Source of the DNA: Ponticoccus litoralis
GTDB taxonomy: Bacteria; Pseudomonadota; Alphaproteobacteria; Rhodobacterales; Rhodobacteraceae
Assembly (NCBI RefSeq): GCF_039769985.1
Contig: NZ_JBDNCH010000002.1
Span: forward strand, 2,480,001 to 2,544,000
DNA: 64,000 nucleotides
Direction: 5' to 3'
Positions 1 through 8,633 of this stretch are shown here, in pieces (the stretch's first letter is position 1; each line of letters begins with the position of its first letter). The translations under genes were made by a program, and so were the position numbers. The notes under the pieces are model-generated. The model saw only the letters and a list, made by a program, of their open reading frames with translations. It had not been told where the DNA came from and ran no database searches.

Positions 1-2
1 CC

Positions 3-1385
3 GAGATGCTGGCGACCATCGCCGGGGTCTACCGCCATTACGGCTTTGACGCGCTGGAAAGCTCGGGGGTCGAGACGGTCGAGGCGCTGGGGAAGTTCCT
101 GCCCGACGTCGACCGCCCGAACGAGGGCGTCTTTGCCTGGCAGGACGAGGACGACACCTGGATGGCCCTGCGCTACGACCTGACGGCGCCCCCGGCCCGC
201 GTCTACGCGCAGCATCGTAACGACCTGCCGCTGCCCTACCGGCGCTACGCCATGGGGCCGGTCTGGCGCAATGAGAAGCCCGGGCCGGGGCGCTACCGCC
301 AATTCTACCAGTGCGACGCCGATACGGTGGGCGCGGCGACGGTGGCGGCGGATGCCGAGATCTGCGCCATGCTGGCCGATACGCTGGAGAAGGTGGGTAT
401 CCCGCGCGGCGACTACCTGATCCGGGTCAACAACCGGAAAGTTCTGAACGGCGTGCTCGAGGCCATGGGCGTCAGCGACGCGGCGCAGGCGGCGGACGTG
501 CTGCGCACCATCGACAAGTTCGACAAGGTCGGCGAGGCCGGGGTGCGCGAGCTGCTGGGCAAGGGTCGGCTGGACGCCTCGGGCGCCTATATCGACGGGG
601 TCGGGCTGAGCGAGGAACAGGCCGAGCCGGTGATCACCTTCTTGACCTCGAAGGGCGCCGACAATGCCGCGACGCTGGAGAACCTGCGCGGCGCCGTCGG
701 CGAAAGCGCGGTGGGCGCCGAGGGTGTGACCGAGTTGCAGCAGATCGCCGACCTGCTCGCCGCGCAGGGCTACGGCCCCGACCGTATCGTCATCGACCCC
801 TCGGTCGTGCGCGGCCTCGGCTATTACACAGGGCCGGTCTTCGAGGCCGAGCTGACCTTCGAGATCCTCGACGAGAAGGGCCGCAAGCGGCAGTTCGGCT
901 CGGTCGCGGGCGGCGGGCGTTATGACGACCTCGTCAAGCGCTTCACCGGGCAGGCGGTGCCCGCGACCGGCGTGTCCATCGGCGTCGACCGCCTGCTGGC
1001 TGCGCTGCGCGAGAAGGGCCGCCTGACCTCGACCGAGCAGGGGCCCGTCGTGGTCACCGTGATGGACCGCGACCGCATGGCCGATTATCAGGCCATGGTC
1101 GCCGACCTGCGCCAGGCGGGCATCCGGGCCGAGGTCTACCTCGGCAACCCGAAGAACTTCGGCAACCAGCTGAAATACGCGGACAAGCGGCAAAGCCCCG
1201 TGGCGGTGATCGAGGGCGGCGACGAGAAGGACCGCGGCGTGGTGCAGATCAAGGACCTGATCCTCGGCGCGAAGATGGCCGAGAATGCCACGCTGGAAGA
1301 GTGGAAGGACCGGCCCAGCCAATACGAGGTGCCGCGCGCCGATCTGGTGGCGAAGGTCCGCGAGATCCTGGACCTGTATTCATGA
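3..1385 (+). CDS. hisS: Histidyl-tRNA synthetase (5' end outside window)
   Basis: Class II aminoacyl-tRNA synthetase that charges tRNA-His in the cytoplasm. The frame is already open at the left edge; the first visible ATG (position 6) is probably internal, since family members have an N-terminal stretch before this point. Visible landmarks in order: class II motif 2 (GPGRYRQFYQCD), the histidine-binding loop GLGYYTGPVFE, GGGRYDDL and the motif 3 arginine in GVDRLLAAL, then the anticodon-binding domain. The stop overlaps the next start (ATGA), so hisS, hisZ and hisG are translationally coupled. No frameshift is seen, unlike many genes further right. Confidence 0.97.
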   Translation, partial: EMLATIAGVYRHYGFDALESSGVETVEALGKFLPDVDRPNEGVFAWQDEDDTWMALRYDLTAPPARVYAQHRNDLPLPYRRYAMGPVWRNEKPGPGRYRQFYQCDADTVGAATVAADAEICAMLADTLEKVGIPRGDYLIRVNNRKVLNGVLEAMGVSDAAQAADVLRTIDKFDKVGEAGVRELLGKGRLDASGAYIDGVGLSEEQAEPVITFLTSKGADNAATLENLRGAVGESAVGAEGVTELQQIADLLAAQGYGPDRIVIDPSVVRGLGYYTGPVFEAELTFEILDEKGRKRQFGSVAGGGRYDDLVKRFTGQAVPATGVSIGVDRLLAALREKGRLTSTEQGPVVVTVMDRDRMADYQAMVADLRQAGIRAEVYLGNPKNFGNQLKYADKRQSPVAVIEGGDEKDRGVVQIKDLILGAKMAENATLEEWKDRPSQYEVPRADLVAKVREILDLYS

Positions 1386-2464
1386 CGCTGGCCGCTGAAA
1401 AAGCCCGGGCGCTGGCCCTGCGGCAGCGCTTCGAGGCGGCGGGCGCGCAGCCGGTGGACTGCGCGATCCTGCAACCGGCGGGCACGCTGCTTGACCTCTA
1501 CGGCGAGGACATCCGCACCCGTGCCTATGTCACGACGGACCCGGTGCAGGGCGAGGTCATGCTGCGGCCCGACTTCACCGTGCCGGTGGTCGAGGCGCAT
1601 ATGCGCGACGGCGCCGAACCGGCGCGCTACACCTACGCGGGCGAGGTCTTTCGGCGGCAGGAAGATCACCCCGAGCGCGCCTCGGAATACCACCAGGTCG
1701 GCTTCGAGGTCTTCGACCGCGCCGACCCGGCGGCGGCGGATGCCGAGGTCTTTGCCCGCTTCGCCGAGATCTTGGCTCCTTACGCGCTGCGGCCTGTCAC
1801 TGGCGATATCGGCATCCTGACGGCGGCGGTGGCGGGGCTGCGGACCACGGACAACCGGCGCGCGGCGCTGATGCGCCACATCTGGCGGCCCCGGCGGTTC
1901 CGGGCGCTGCTCGACCGGTTCTCGGGGCGTGCGCCGGTGCCCGCCTCGCGGGCCGCGCTGCTGGCGGAAGACGATCCCATGGCCCGGGCGGAGCCGCTGA
2001 TCGGCCTGCGCGACGGCGCCGAGATCGCCGACCGCATCGCGGCGCTGCGCGAGGATGCGGCCCAGCCGCCCCTGTCCCGCGAAGAGGTTGCGCTGCTCGA
2101 AGGGCTTCTGAAGGTCTCGGAAACCTGTCCGCACGCGCTGGAGCATCTGCGCGACATCGCCGTGGACCTGCCCGCCATCGCCGAGGCGGTGGACCGGTTC
2201 GCGGACCGGATCGCGGCGCTGTCGGCGCGCGGGGTGGCAGTGGACAGGCTGCATTTCGAGGCCAGCTACGGGCGGTCGTCGATGGAGTATTACGACGGGT
2301 TCGTCTTCGGCTTCGTGGCCCCCGGGCAACCCGGCTGGCCGGTGGTGGCGGGCGGCGGGCGCTACGACGCCCTGACCCGGCAACTGGGGCAGGGCCGCGC
2401 GATCCCCGCCGTCGGCGGGGTGATCCGCGCAAGCCTGCTTCTGGAACTGGAGGGCGGCGCATGA
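1382..2464 (+). CDS. hisZ: ATP phosphoribosyltransferase regulatory subunit HisZ
   Basis: HisRS-like paralogue of 360 residues with no tRNA-charging role. In organisms with short-form HisG it forms a hetero-octamer with HisG and confers histidine feedback control on the first step of histidine biosynthesis. The fold is shown by the class II-like stretches FTVPVVEAHMR and YAGEVFRRQ, and by GGGRYDALTRQLG near the end; the C-terminal anticodon-binding domain of HisRS is absent, as expected. The start is the ATG overlapping the hisS stop (ATGA); an in-frame extension further upstream lies inside hisS and is rejected. The end overlaps hisG by four bases. Confidence 0.96.
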   Translation: MTLAAEKARALALRQRFEAAGAQPVDCAILQPAGTLLDLYGEDIRTRAYVTTDPVQGEVMLRPDFTVPVVEAHMRDGAEPARYTYAGEVFRRQEDHPERASEYHQVGFEVFDRADPAAADAEVFARFAEILAPYALRPVTGDIGILTAAVAGLRTTDNRRAALMRHIWRPRRFRALLDRFSGRAPVPASRAALLAEDDPMARAEPLIGLRDGAEIADRIAALREDAAQPPLSREEVALLEGLLKVSETCPHALEHLRDIAVDLPAIAEAVDRFADRIAALSARGVAVDRLHFEASYGRSSMEYYDGFVFGFVAPGQPGWPVVAGGGRYDALTRQLGQGRAIPAVGGVIRASLLLELEGGA

Positions 2465-3153
2465 CCGTCAAGCTGGGGGTGCCGTCCAAGGGGCGGCTGA
2501 TGGAGAAGACCTTCGACTGGTTCGGGGCGCGCGGCATCGGGCTGGCGCGCACCGGATCGGACCGCGAGTATTCCGGCGCCGTCGAGGGCATCGAGGGCGT
2601 CGAACTGGTCCTGCTGTCGGCGGGGGAGATCCCGCGGGAACTGGCCTCTGGCCGCATCCACCTTGGCGTCACCGGCACCGACCTGGTGCAGGAGAAGCTG
2701 GTGCAATGGGACCAGAAGGTCGAGCCGCTTGCGGAGCTGGGCTTTGGCCATGCCGACCTGATCGTGGCGGTGCCGCAGTGCTGGGTGGACGTCGACACGC
2801 TGGACGATCTGGACGCGGCGGCGGCGGCTTTCCGGGCGCGGCACGGGTTCCGGATGCGGGTGGCGACGAAATACCACCGGCTGGTGCGGGCCTACCTGCA
2901 TCAGGGCGGCGTGGCGGATTACCAGCTGGTGGACAGCCAGGGCGCGACGGAAGGCACGGTGAAGAACCTCACCGCCGAGGCCATTGCCGACATCACCTCG
3001 ACCGGCGAGACGCTGCGGGCGAACCATCTGAAAATCCTCTGCGAGGAGCCGGTCCTGCGCTCTCAGGCGACGCTGTTCCGGTCACGGGTGGCAGCGCTGG
3101 AGCAGGGGCAGCGCGACACGCTGCGCAGCCTCGTGGAGCGGCTGGGTCTCTGA
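2461..3153 (+). CDS. hisG: ATP phosphoribosyltransferase, short form
   Basis: Catalytic subunit (230 residues) that condenses ATP and PRPP to phosphoribosyl-ATP, the committed step of histidine synthesis. The length and the lack of a C-terminal regulatory ACT-like domain mark the short form, which needs HisZ, encoded immediately upstream. The N-terminal LGVPSKGRLMEKT and the PRPP-binding region DSQGATEGTVKNLTAE (about residue 160) are typical. It is the last gene of the coupled hisS-hisZ-hisG unit; paired palindromes follow directly and separate it from the convergent GST gene. Confidence 0.97.
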   Translation: MTVKLGVPSKGRLMEKTFDWFGARGIGLARTGSDREYSGAVEGIEGVELVLLSAGEIPRELASGRIHLGVTGTDLVQEKLVQWDQKVEPLAELGFGHADLIVAVPQCWVDVDTLDDLDAAAAAFRARHGFRMRVATKYHRLVRAYLHQGGVADYQLVDSQGATEGTVKNLTAEAIADITSTGETLRANHLKILCEEPVLRSQATLFRSRVAALEQGQRDTLRSLVERLGL

Positions 3154-3158
3154 CGGGG

Positions 3159-3226
3159 GAATTCCTTCGAAGGAATTCGAAAATCCTGTCGACAGGATTT
3201 GGTCCCGCCCGGCCTCGGACGGGACC
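3159..3226. terminator. Two adjacent 20-bp perfect palindromes plus a third hairpin
   Basis: Between the convergent hisG and GST genes lie a perfect 20-bp palindrome at 3159-3178 (GAATTCCTTC and its complement), a second unrelated one at 3181-3200 (AAATCCTGTC and its complement), and a hairpin with 7-bp arms GGTCCCG/CGGGACC at 3201-3226. No long T run follows, so this is not a classical intrinsic terminator. The position suggests a bidirectional stop or an mRNA 3'-end protection element. Confidence 0.55.
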
Positions 3227-3233
3227 GCGGGGT

Positions 3234-4088
3234 TCAGCCGATCTTGTCCTGCGTCTTGGTGTCGAAATCGCCCGCGTCATGGCGTTCGTGCAGTTGCTGC
3301 GCCGGGTCGCCGGAGGTCTTGTTGACGATCCGTCCGCGCTGCACGGCGGGGCGTGCGAGGATCTCGTCGGCCCAACGGATCACGTTCTTGTAGATGCCGA
3401 CGTCAAGGAATTCTCCGGCGTCGTAGCTTTCGCCATGCACCGTGCGCCCGTACCACGGCCAGATCGCGATATCGGCGATGGTGTAGTCGTCGCCGGTCAT
3501 GAAGCGATTGTCCGCAAGATGCCTGTCCAGCACGTCGAGCTGGCGTTTGACCTCCATCGCGAAGCGGTCGATGGGGTATTCCATCTTGTAGGGCGCATAG
3601 GCGTAGAAATGCCCGAAGCCGCCGCCCAGATAGGGCGCGCTGCCCATCTGCCAGAACAGCCAGGACAGCATCTCGGGCCGCTTTGCCGGGTCGCCGAGGA
3701 AGGCGCCGAACTTCTCTGCCAGGTGCATCAGGATGGCGCCGGATTCGAAGACTCGCACCGGGGTCGCGCCAGAGCGGTCCATCAGCGCCGGGATCTTGGA
3801 GTTCGGATTGACCTCGACGAAGCCAGAGCCGAACTGGTCGCCCTCGCCGATGCGGATGAGCCACGCGTCGTATTCGGCGGCATGGCCCGCAGCCAGCAGT
3901 TCCTCGAGCAGGATCGTGACCTTCTGGCCGTTGGGCGTGGCAAGGCTGTAGAGCTGGAAGGGATGGTTTCCGACCGGCAGCACCTTGTCATGGGTGGCGC
4001 CCGCGACGGGGCGGTTGAGAGAGGCCCACTCGCCGCCGTTGGCTTTCTCCCAGGTCCAGACGCGGGGCGGAGTATATGCTTGGGTCAT
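3234..4088 (-). CDS. Glutathione S-transferase family protein, YghU/Nu-class type
   Basis: Soluble thioredoxin-fold protein of 284 residues. YghU/YfcG (Nu-class) enzymes bind two glutathiones and act as disulfide-bond reductases rather than classical transferases. The order of segments is an N-terminal extension before the thioredoxin domain (residues 1-45), the glutathione site in YSLATPNGQKVTILLEE, the cis-proline in NPNSKIPAL, the FESGAILMHLAEKFG helix, and an all-alpha C-terminal domain with WLFWQMGSAPYLGGGFGHF. The start is the ATG at 4088 (MTQAYTPP); the longer open frame upstream overlaps the divergent gene and has no support. It converges on hisG. Confidence 0.9.
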   Translation of the reverse strand: MTQAYTPPRVWTWEKANGGEWASLNRPVAGATHDKVLPVGNHPFQLYSLATPNGQKVTILLEELLAAGHAAEYDAWLIRIGEGDQFGSGFVEVNPNSKIPALMDRSGATPVRVFESGAILMHLAEKFGAFLGDPAKRPEMLSWLFWQMGSAPYLGGGFGHFYAYAPYKMEYPIDRFAMEVKRQLDVLDRHLADNRFMTGDDYTIADIAIWPWYGRTVHGESYDAGEFLDVGIYKNVIRWADEILARPAVQRGRIVNKTSGDPAQQLHERHDAGDFDTKTQDKIG

Positions 4089-4156
4089 GTGGCTGTCCTT
4101 TGCGAGGGTTTGGCCGCAAGGTATAGGCTTTGAGCGCGAAAACCAGAGGGGGCGGG

Positions 4157-4654
4157 ATGACGGATGCGGACGAGCGGCCCGTGGCGGTGGTGCTGGGGGC
4201 GGCGGTGTGGCCGGGGGCGTGGCCTCGCCGACGCTGCGGCGCCGCGCCGAAGAGGCGGCGCGGCTGTGGCTGGAGGGCCGGGTGCGGCTGGTCGTGGGCT
4301 GCGGCGGCACCGGGCGCCATGGTCCGTCGGAGGCCGAGGTCATCCGGGCGATCTGCCTCGAACTGGGGGTGCCCGGCGCGGCGGTTCTGGTCGAGGCGCG
4401 CTCGACCACGACAGAGCAGAACCTGCTCTACGCGCGTACCGCTTCTGACGGCGGCGGGCGCGGGCCGGATCGTCATCGTCACGGATCGCTATCACCTGCC
4501 GCGGGCGCGGCTGGTGGCGCGGCGGATGGGGTTGGATGCAACGGGCGCCTGGCCGCGCGTGCCCGGCCCGGTGACGGCGCGCCGCGCCTGGCTTTGGCTG
4601 CGCGAGGGCGGCGCCTACCTGGGCTATGCCGTGCAGGGCCGGGGTCGCGGCTGA
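4157..4654 (+). CDS. YdcF-like (DUF218) protein, frameshifted twice
   Basis: Homologous to the DUF218/YdcF family (SAM-binding or envelope-associated proteins of uncertain function). The coding trail starts at ATG 4157 (MTDADERPVAVVLGAAVWPG), moves to another frame after about 4210 (SPTLRRRAEEAARLWLEGR, then VVGCGGTGRHGPSEAEVI and the EARSTTTEQN motif) and returns to the first frame near 4440 (IVIVTDRYHLPRARLVARRMG). One missing base in a G run and one extra base later would restore a continuous protein. The two indels compensate, so either a sequencing artefact or a locally scrambled gene is possible. No membrane segment is evident. Confidence 0.7.
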   Translation: MTDADERPVAVVLGAAVWPGAWPRRRCGAAPKRRRGCGWRAGCGWSWAAAAPGAMVRRRPRSSGRSASNWGCPARRFWSRRARPRQSRTCSTRVPLLTAAGAGRIVIVTDRYHLPRARLVARRMGLDATGAWPRVPGPVTARRAWLWLREGGAYLGYAVQGRGRG

Positions 4655-4660
4655 GCGATG

Positions 4661-4707
4661 CGAAATCCGCGACGGATTTCGGGCCGTTTTCCGCGACGGA
4701 AAACGGC
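4661..4707. terminator. Twin hairpins with CGA loops
   Basis: Two perfect hairpins in tandem, each with loop CGA: arms CGAAATCCG/CGGATTTCG (4661-4681) and GCCGTTTTCCG/CGGAAAACGGC (4683-4707). They sit between the convergent YdcF-like gene and the small secreted protein. The layout repeats the paired palindromes behind hisG and suggests a shared style of convergent-gene boundary. Confidence 0.5.
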
Positions 4708-4712
4708 GGCCC

Positions 4713-5102
4713 TCAGCGGGCGACGCTGACCTGGACAGAGGTTCCGACGCCGCCCGAGCCGAAGATCTGCACCAGGACCATGGCGCCGCCGCTCATCAGG
4801 ATCTGTGCCGCGCCGGGCTCGATGGAGCCGGCATTCACCATGCTTTCCATGGCCGCGCGGTTGTCGGCGGAGCCGAAGAGCGGGTCCCATTCGTCCCCGG
4901 CCTGCGCGATGCCGAAGCGGTGGTAATTCGCCCTGTCCTGCCGCAGGACCTGCGCGGGCGCGGTCAGCCGCTCGCCGTTGGAATTGAAAAGATCGCGGTC
5001 GCCGATATAGGCGGCATAGCTGGCGACGACATCCTGGGCGCTGGCGGGCAGGGCGGCAAGGGCGGGGACAGCAAGGAAAAGGGCAGCAAGAATACGGGTC
5101 AT
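4713..5102 (-). CDS. Small secreted hypothetical protein
   Basis: A protein of 129 residues with a clear Sec signal peptide (MTRILAALFLAVPALAALPASAQ), predicted to be released to the periplasm after the AQ cleavage site. The mature part has no family I recognise; it ends in a glycine-rich, probably beta segment (IFGSGGVGTSVQVSVAR). The start at 5102 is fixed by a GGAGGT ribosome-binding site eight to nine bases upstream; a longer frame from 5129 would place residues before the signal peptide. No function can be assigned. Confidence 0.75.
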   Translation of the reverse strand: MTRILAALFLAVPALAALPASAQDVVASYAAYIGDRDLFNSNGERLTAPAQVLRQDRANYHRFGIAQAGDEWDPLFGSADNRAAMESMVNAGSIEPGAAQILMSGGAMVLVQIFGSGGVGTSVQVSVAR

Positions 5103-5185
5103 GACGACCTCCGAACGATATGAGTCCACAGCAATCTAGTGCGTGTGGCGGCACTTGCCCATAGGTCGCTGTTCGCGGAGCCTGG

Positions 5186-5617
5186 TCAGAGGACGCCGAT
5201 TTCGGCCAGCGCCCCGGCCAGTTCCGGCGGCAGGCTGTCTTCGGCCTGGCGGCCTTCGGGCAGATCGCGCGGCGCATCCTCGGGGGACAGGTAGCGCCAG
5301 CCCTGAAAGGGGCGCTTCTGCGTGCTGGCGGTGCGGACCAGCTGTGGGTCCAGCACCAGCGCGCAGCGCTCGGTGCCATCGCCGCCGGTGACCCGTTCCA
5401 TCGCCAGCACGCGCTGGCGGCACTGGATCAGCCCCTTGATCACCCAGTAGATGGATCCGCCGGCCAGCAGCTCGGCCTCGCGCCGGGGCCACATCCGGGT
5501 GACGTGGCGCGGCGGCCCGTCGGCGCCCCGCGCCGGGGCCGAGGCCTGCCATGCCGCCAGCGTCTCGACCGAGTCCGTTCCGACGGACAGCTTGATGAGA
5601 TGGGTGACTGTGGCCAA
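5186..5617 (-). CDS. DUF1489 family protein
   Basis: A conserved alphaproteobacterial protein of unknown function, 143 residues. The N-terminal THLIKLSVGTDSVETLAAWQ and the central SIYWVIKGLIQCRQRVL are characteristic. I prefer the TTG start at 5617 because GGAGA lies at the right distance before it and it places the conserved THLIKL segment near the N-terminus; an ATG at 5644 lacks a ribosome-binding site. It is encoded divergently from nrdJ. Confidence 0.8.
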   Translation of the reverse strand: MATVTHLIKLSVGTDSVETLAAWQASAPARGADGPPRHVTRMWPRREAELLAGGSIYWVIKGLIQCRQRVLAMERVTGGDGTERCALVLDPQLVRTASTQKRPFQGWRYLSPEDAPRDLPEGRQAEDSLPPELAGALAEIGVL

Positions 5618-6024
5618 TGGGATTCTCCGCTGCGGGCCCTGCATAGTGTAGGCAGGGCGGCGCGGCTTTCAAGATGCGGGCGTCCCGGCGCGGGCAGGTG
5701 GGGGCAGAGGCCAGCCGACGCCGGGGATTGCGCCCGGGCCGGACGCCCGGTGGGCGCGCCGCGCGCTCCGGTCCGGCGCCAGCGTGGCGTCTTTCCCCCG
5801 GTCCCGGGCGCCGCATGCCGCGATCCCCTGCCGGTCTCAACCACCGCATGCCGCGACCGTCCGCCGGTCCCGAAGAGCCCCCCGCGCAGCGCCCGGACCT
5901 TTTGCCACAGCATGGCTGCGGCGGGCGCGGGTGCGATATATCTGGTGGCCTGCCCAACGGACCTTTCAACCTGTTGCGTTTTGGGCTTAGTCTGGGTGTC
6001 CTTCCAAATACACGAGAATCAGCC
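5618..6024. other. Intergenic region upstream of nrdJ
   Basis: About 400 bases with no convincing gene. It presumably holds the divergent promoters of the DUF1489 gene and nrdJ. A palindromic GATATATC at 5935-5942 resembles the core of an NrdR box, but the expected second box and outer ACAC/GTGT bases are missing, so the match is weak. Confidence 0.3.
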
Positions 6025-8317
6025 ATGACCCGCTTTGCCGCCCCCATTGCAGAACAGATCTGGGACATGAAATACCGTCTCAAGGACGCGGACGGCACGC
6101 CCATCGACCTGTCGGTCGAGGATACCTGGCGCCGGATCGCCCGGGCGCTGGCGGCGGTCGAAACCGACCCGGCGGCCTGGGAGACGCGCTTTTACGGCGC
6201 GCTCGAGGACTTCCGCTACCTGCCCGCCGGGCGCATCACCGCAGGTGCGGGCACCGACCGCGCGGTCACCCTGTTCAACTGCTTCGTCATGGGCACCATC
6301 CCCGACAGCATGGCCGGCATCTTCGACATGCTGAAAGAGGCCGCGCTGACCATGCAGCAGGGCGGCGGCATCGGCTACGATTTCTCGACCATCCGGCCCA
6401 AGGGCGCCATCGTGCACGGGGTGGCCGCCGATGCATCCGGCCCGCTGTCCTTCATGGACGTCTGGGACGCCATGTGCCGCACCATCATGTCCGCAGGCTC
6501 GCGGCGCGGCGCGATGATGGCCACCATGCGCTGCGACCACCCGGATATCGAGGCCTTCATCGGCGCCAAGGCCGACAGCGCCCGCCTGCGCATGTTCAAC
6601 TTGTCGGTTCTGGTCACCGATGCCTTCATGGAGGCGGTCAAGGCCGACGGGTCGTGGGATCTGCAATTCGACGGCAAGGTCTACCACACGCTTCAGGCGC
6701 GCGACCTGTGGAACCGCATCATGAAGGCGACCTACGATTACGCCGAGCCGGGCGTGATCTTCATCGACCGCATCAACCAGGCCAACAACCTGAACTACGT
6801 CGAGACCATCGCCGCCACCAACCCCTGCGGCGAGCAGCCCCTGCCGCCCTACGGGGCCTGCCTTCTGGGGTCGATCAACATGGCGCGGTTGGTGCGCGAG
6901 CCCTTCACCGAGGCCGCCGGTCTGGACGAGGACGCCATGGCCGAGCTGGTAAGCTGCGCCGTGCGGATGATGGACAACGTGGTCGATGCCTCGCGCTTCC
7001 CGCTGCCGCAACAGGCCGAAGAGGCGATGAACAAGCGCCGTATCGGGCTGGGCGTGACGGGTCTGGCGGATGCGCTGCTGATGTGCGGGCTGCGCTACGG
7101 CTCTGAAGAGGCCGCCGCCCAGACCGAGGCCTGGCTGAAGGCGATTGCGCGCGCGTCCTACCTGGCATCGGTGGAGCTTGCGAAGGAGAAGGGGGCTTTC
7201 CCGCTCTTCGATGCCGAGAAATACCTCGCCTCGGGCAATATGATGCAGATGGACGAGGACGTGCGCGACGCGGTCCGCAAGCACGGTATCCGCAACGCGC
7301 TGGTCACCTCGATCGCGCCGACGGGGACGATCTCGCTTTATGCCGGCAACGTGTCCTCGGGGATCGAGCCGGTCTTTGCCTATGCCTATACCCGCAAGGT
7401 CCTGCAGAAGGACGGCTCGCGGACCGAGGAAGAGGTGGTCGACTACGCGGTGCAGATGTACCGCGCGGTGCATGGCGAGGATGCGCCGCTGCCCGACTAC
7501 TTCGTGAACGCCCAGACGCTGGCCCCGCTGGAGCATGTGCGCATGCAGGCAGCGGCGCAGAAGTGGGTGGACAGCTCGATCTCCAAGACCATCAACTGCC
7601 CCGAGGACATCGACTTCCAGTCCTTCAAGGACGTCTACATGGAGGCCTATGAAACGGGCTGCAAAGGCTGCACCACCTACCGCCCGAACGACGTGACCGG
7701 GTCGGTGTTGAGCGTGGCGGAAGAGAAGAAGGAGGCCCCCGAGGTGGTGGCCACCAGCGACGCCGAGCCGCAGACCCCGCATGGCGACGTGATCTACATG
7801 TCCGAGCCCCTCGACCGTACCGGAACACCTCGAGGGCAATACCTACAAGCTTAAATGGCCCGATAGCGAGCATGCCATCTACCTGACGATCAACGATATT
7901 ATCGTCGCTGGCCGCCGCCGCCCCTTCGAGGTCTTCATCAATTCGAAGAACATGGAGCATTTCGCCTGGACGGTGGCCCTGACCCGGATGATCTCCGCCG
8001 TCTTCCGCCGCGGCGGCGATGTCAGCTTCGTGGTCGAGGAACTGAAGGCCGTCTTCGACCCGCGCGGCGGCGCCTGGGTGAAGGGCAAATACATCCCCTC
8101 GATCCTCGCCGCCATCGGGGGCGTGATCGAACGCCACATGGTCGAGACCGGTTTCCTGGAGGGCGAGGGCATGGGGCTCAAGACAGACCCCACGGCCCAG
8201 GTCGTCGGCCTCGACGCCCCGCGCGGCAAAGCCTGCCCCTCCTGCGGCGAGTTCTCGATGATGATGGTCGAGGGCTGCATGACCTGCGCCTCGTGCGGCC
8301 ACTCGAAATGCCAGTAG
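6025..8317 (+). CDS. nrdJ: Adenosylcobalamin-dependent ribonucleotide reductase (class II), frameshifted near the C-terminus
   Basis: Reduces ribonucleotides to deoxyribonucleotides using a B12 radical. The N-terminal part (6025-7818) has the active-site cysteine in TLFNCFVMG, the NPCGEQPLPPYGACLLGS motif and SIAPTGTISLYAGNVSSG. After 7818 one extra A moves the frame; the tail continues in the next frame with LEGNTYKLKWPD and a cysteine-rich C-terminus (CPSCGEF, CMTCASCGHSKC) that fits the redox-active or metal-binding tail of this family. The joined protein would be about 763 residues. Because the enzyme is normally essential, I regard the break as a sequence error. The start is ATG 6025. 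Confidence 0.93.
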
Positions 8318-8402
8318 GCGGTGGGTTGGGGCAGAAGTTGTAGGACCCACTAAATCTTGACCATTTCCGGGGTAATTTGTCCATTCCGGCACAGGATTAA
8401 TG

Positions 8403-8440
8403 ACCACCGGCTGCACCGCAGCCGGTGGTTTCTTTTTATA
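8403..8440 (+). terminator. Rho-independent terminator behind nrdJ
   Basis: A 12-bp perfect stem (ACCACCGGCTGC/GCAGCCGGTGGT, loop ACC) is followed directly by TTCTTTTTAT. It lies 85 bases after the nrdJ stop on the same strand and is the clearest intrinsic terminator in the left half of the window. Confidence 0.92.
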
Positions 8441-8633
8441 TCAATGAGTTGCGCGTCTGGCGGATTTACGGCTTTTGGTGCGCCGTAGCAGTGCTCCGCC
8501 CTGGTGGGCGCCGTTGACGGCCAGCCGCGCTTTCGGCATCCCTCAGGGCCAATCCGGCCGGGTTCTTTCCAACATCCCCCTCCAGCAGAACCTCTGCCCG
8601 AGGGCATGGCGCCATGCGCCAGAAAGGACCTCC

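Noticed and set aside
2706..4133. A long plus-strand frame across hisG, the palindromes and the GST gene
   Set aside because: Low-complexity translation antisense or out of frame to two clear genes.
5935..5942. NrdR box upstream of nrdJ
   Set aside because: Only the central GATATATC fits; outer bases and the second box are absent.
6019..7839. A 606-codon open frame on the minus strand opposite nrdJ
   Set aside because: Product of high GC3 codon bias; no domain and fully covered by conserved nrdJ.
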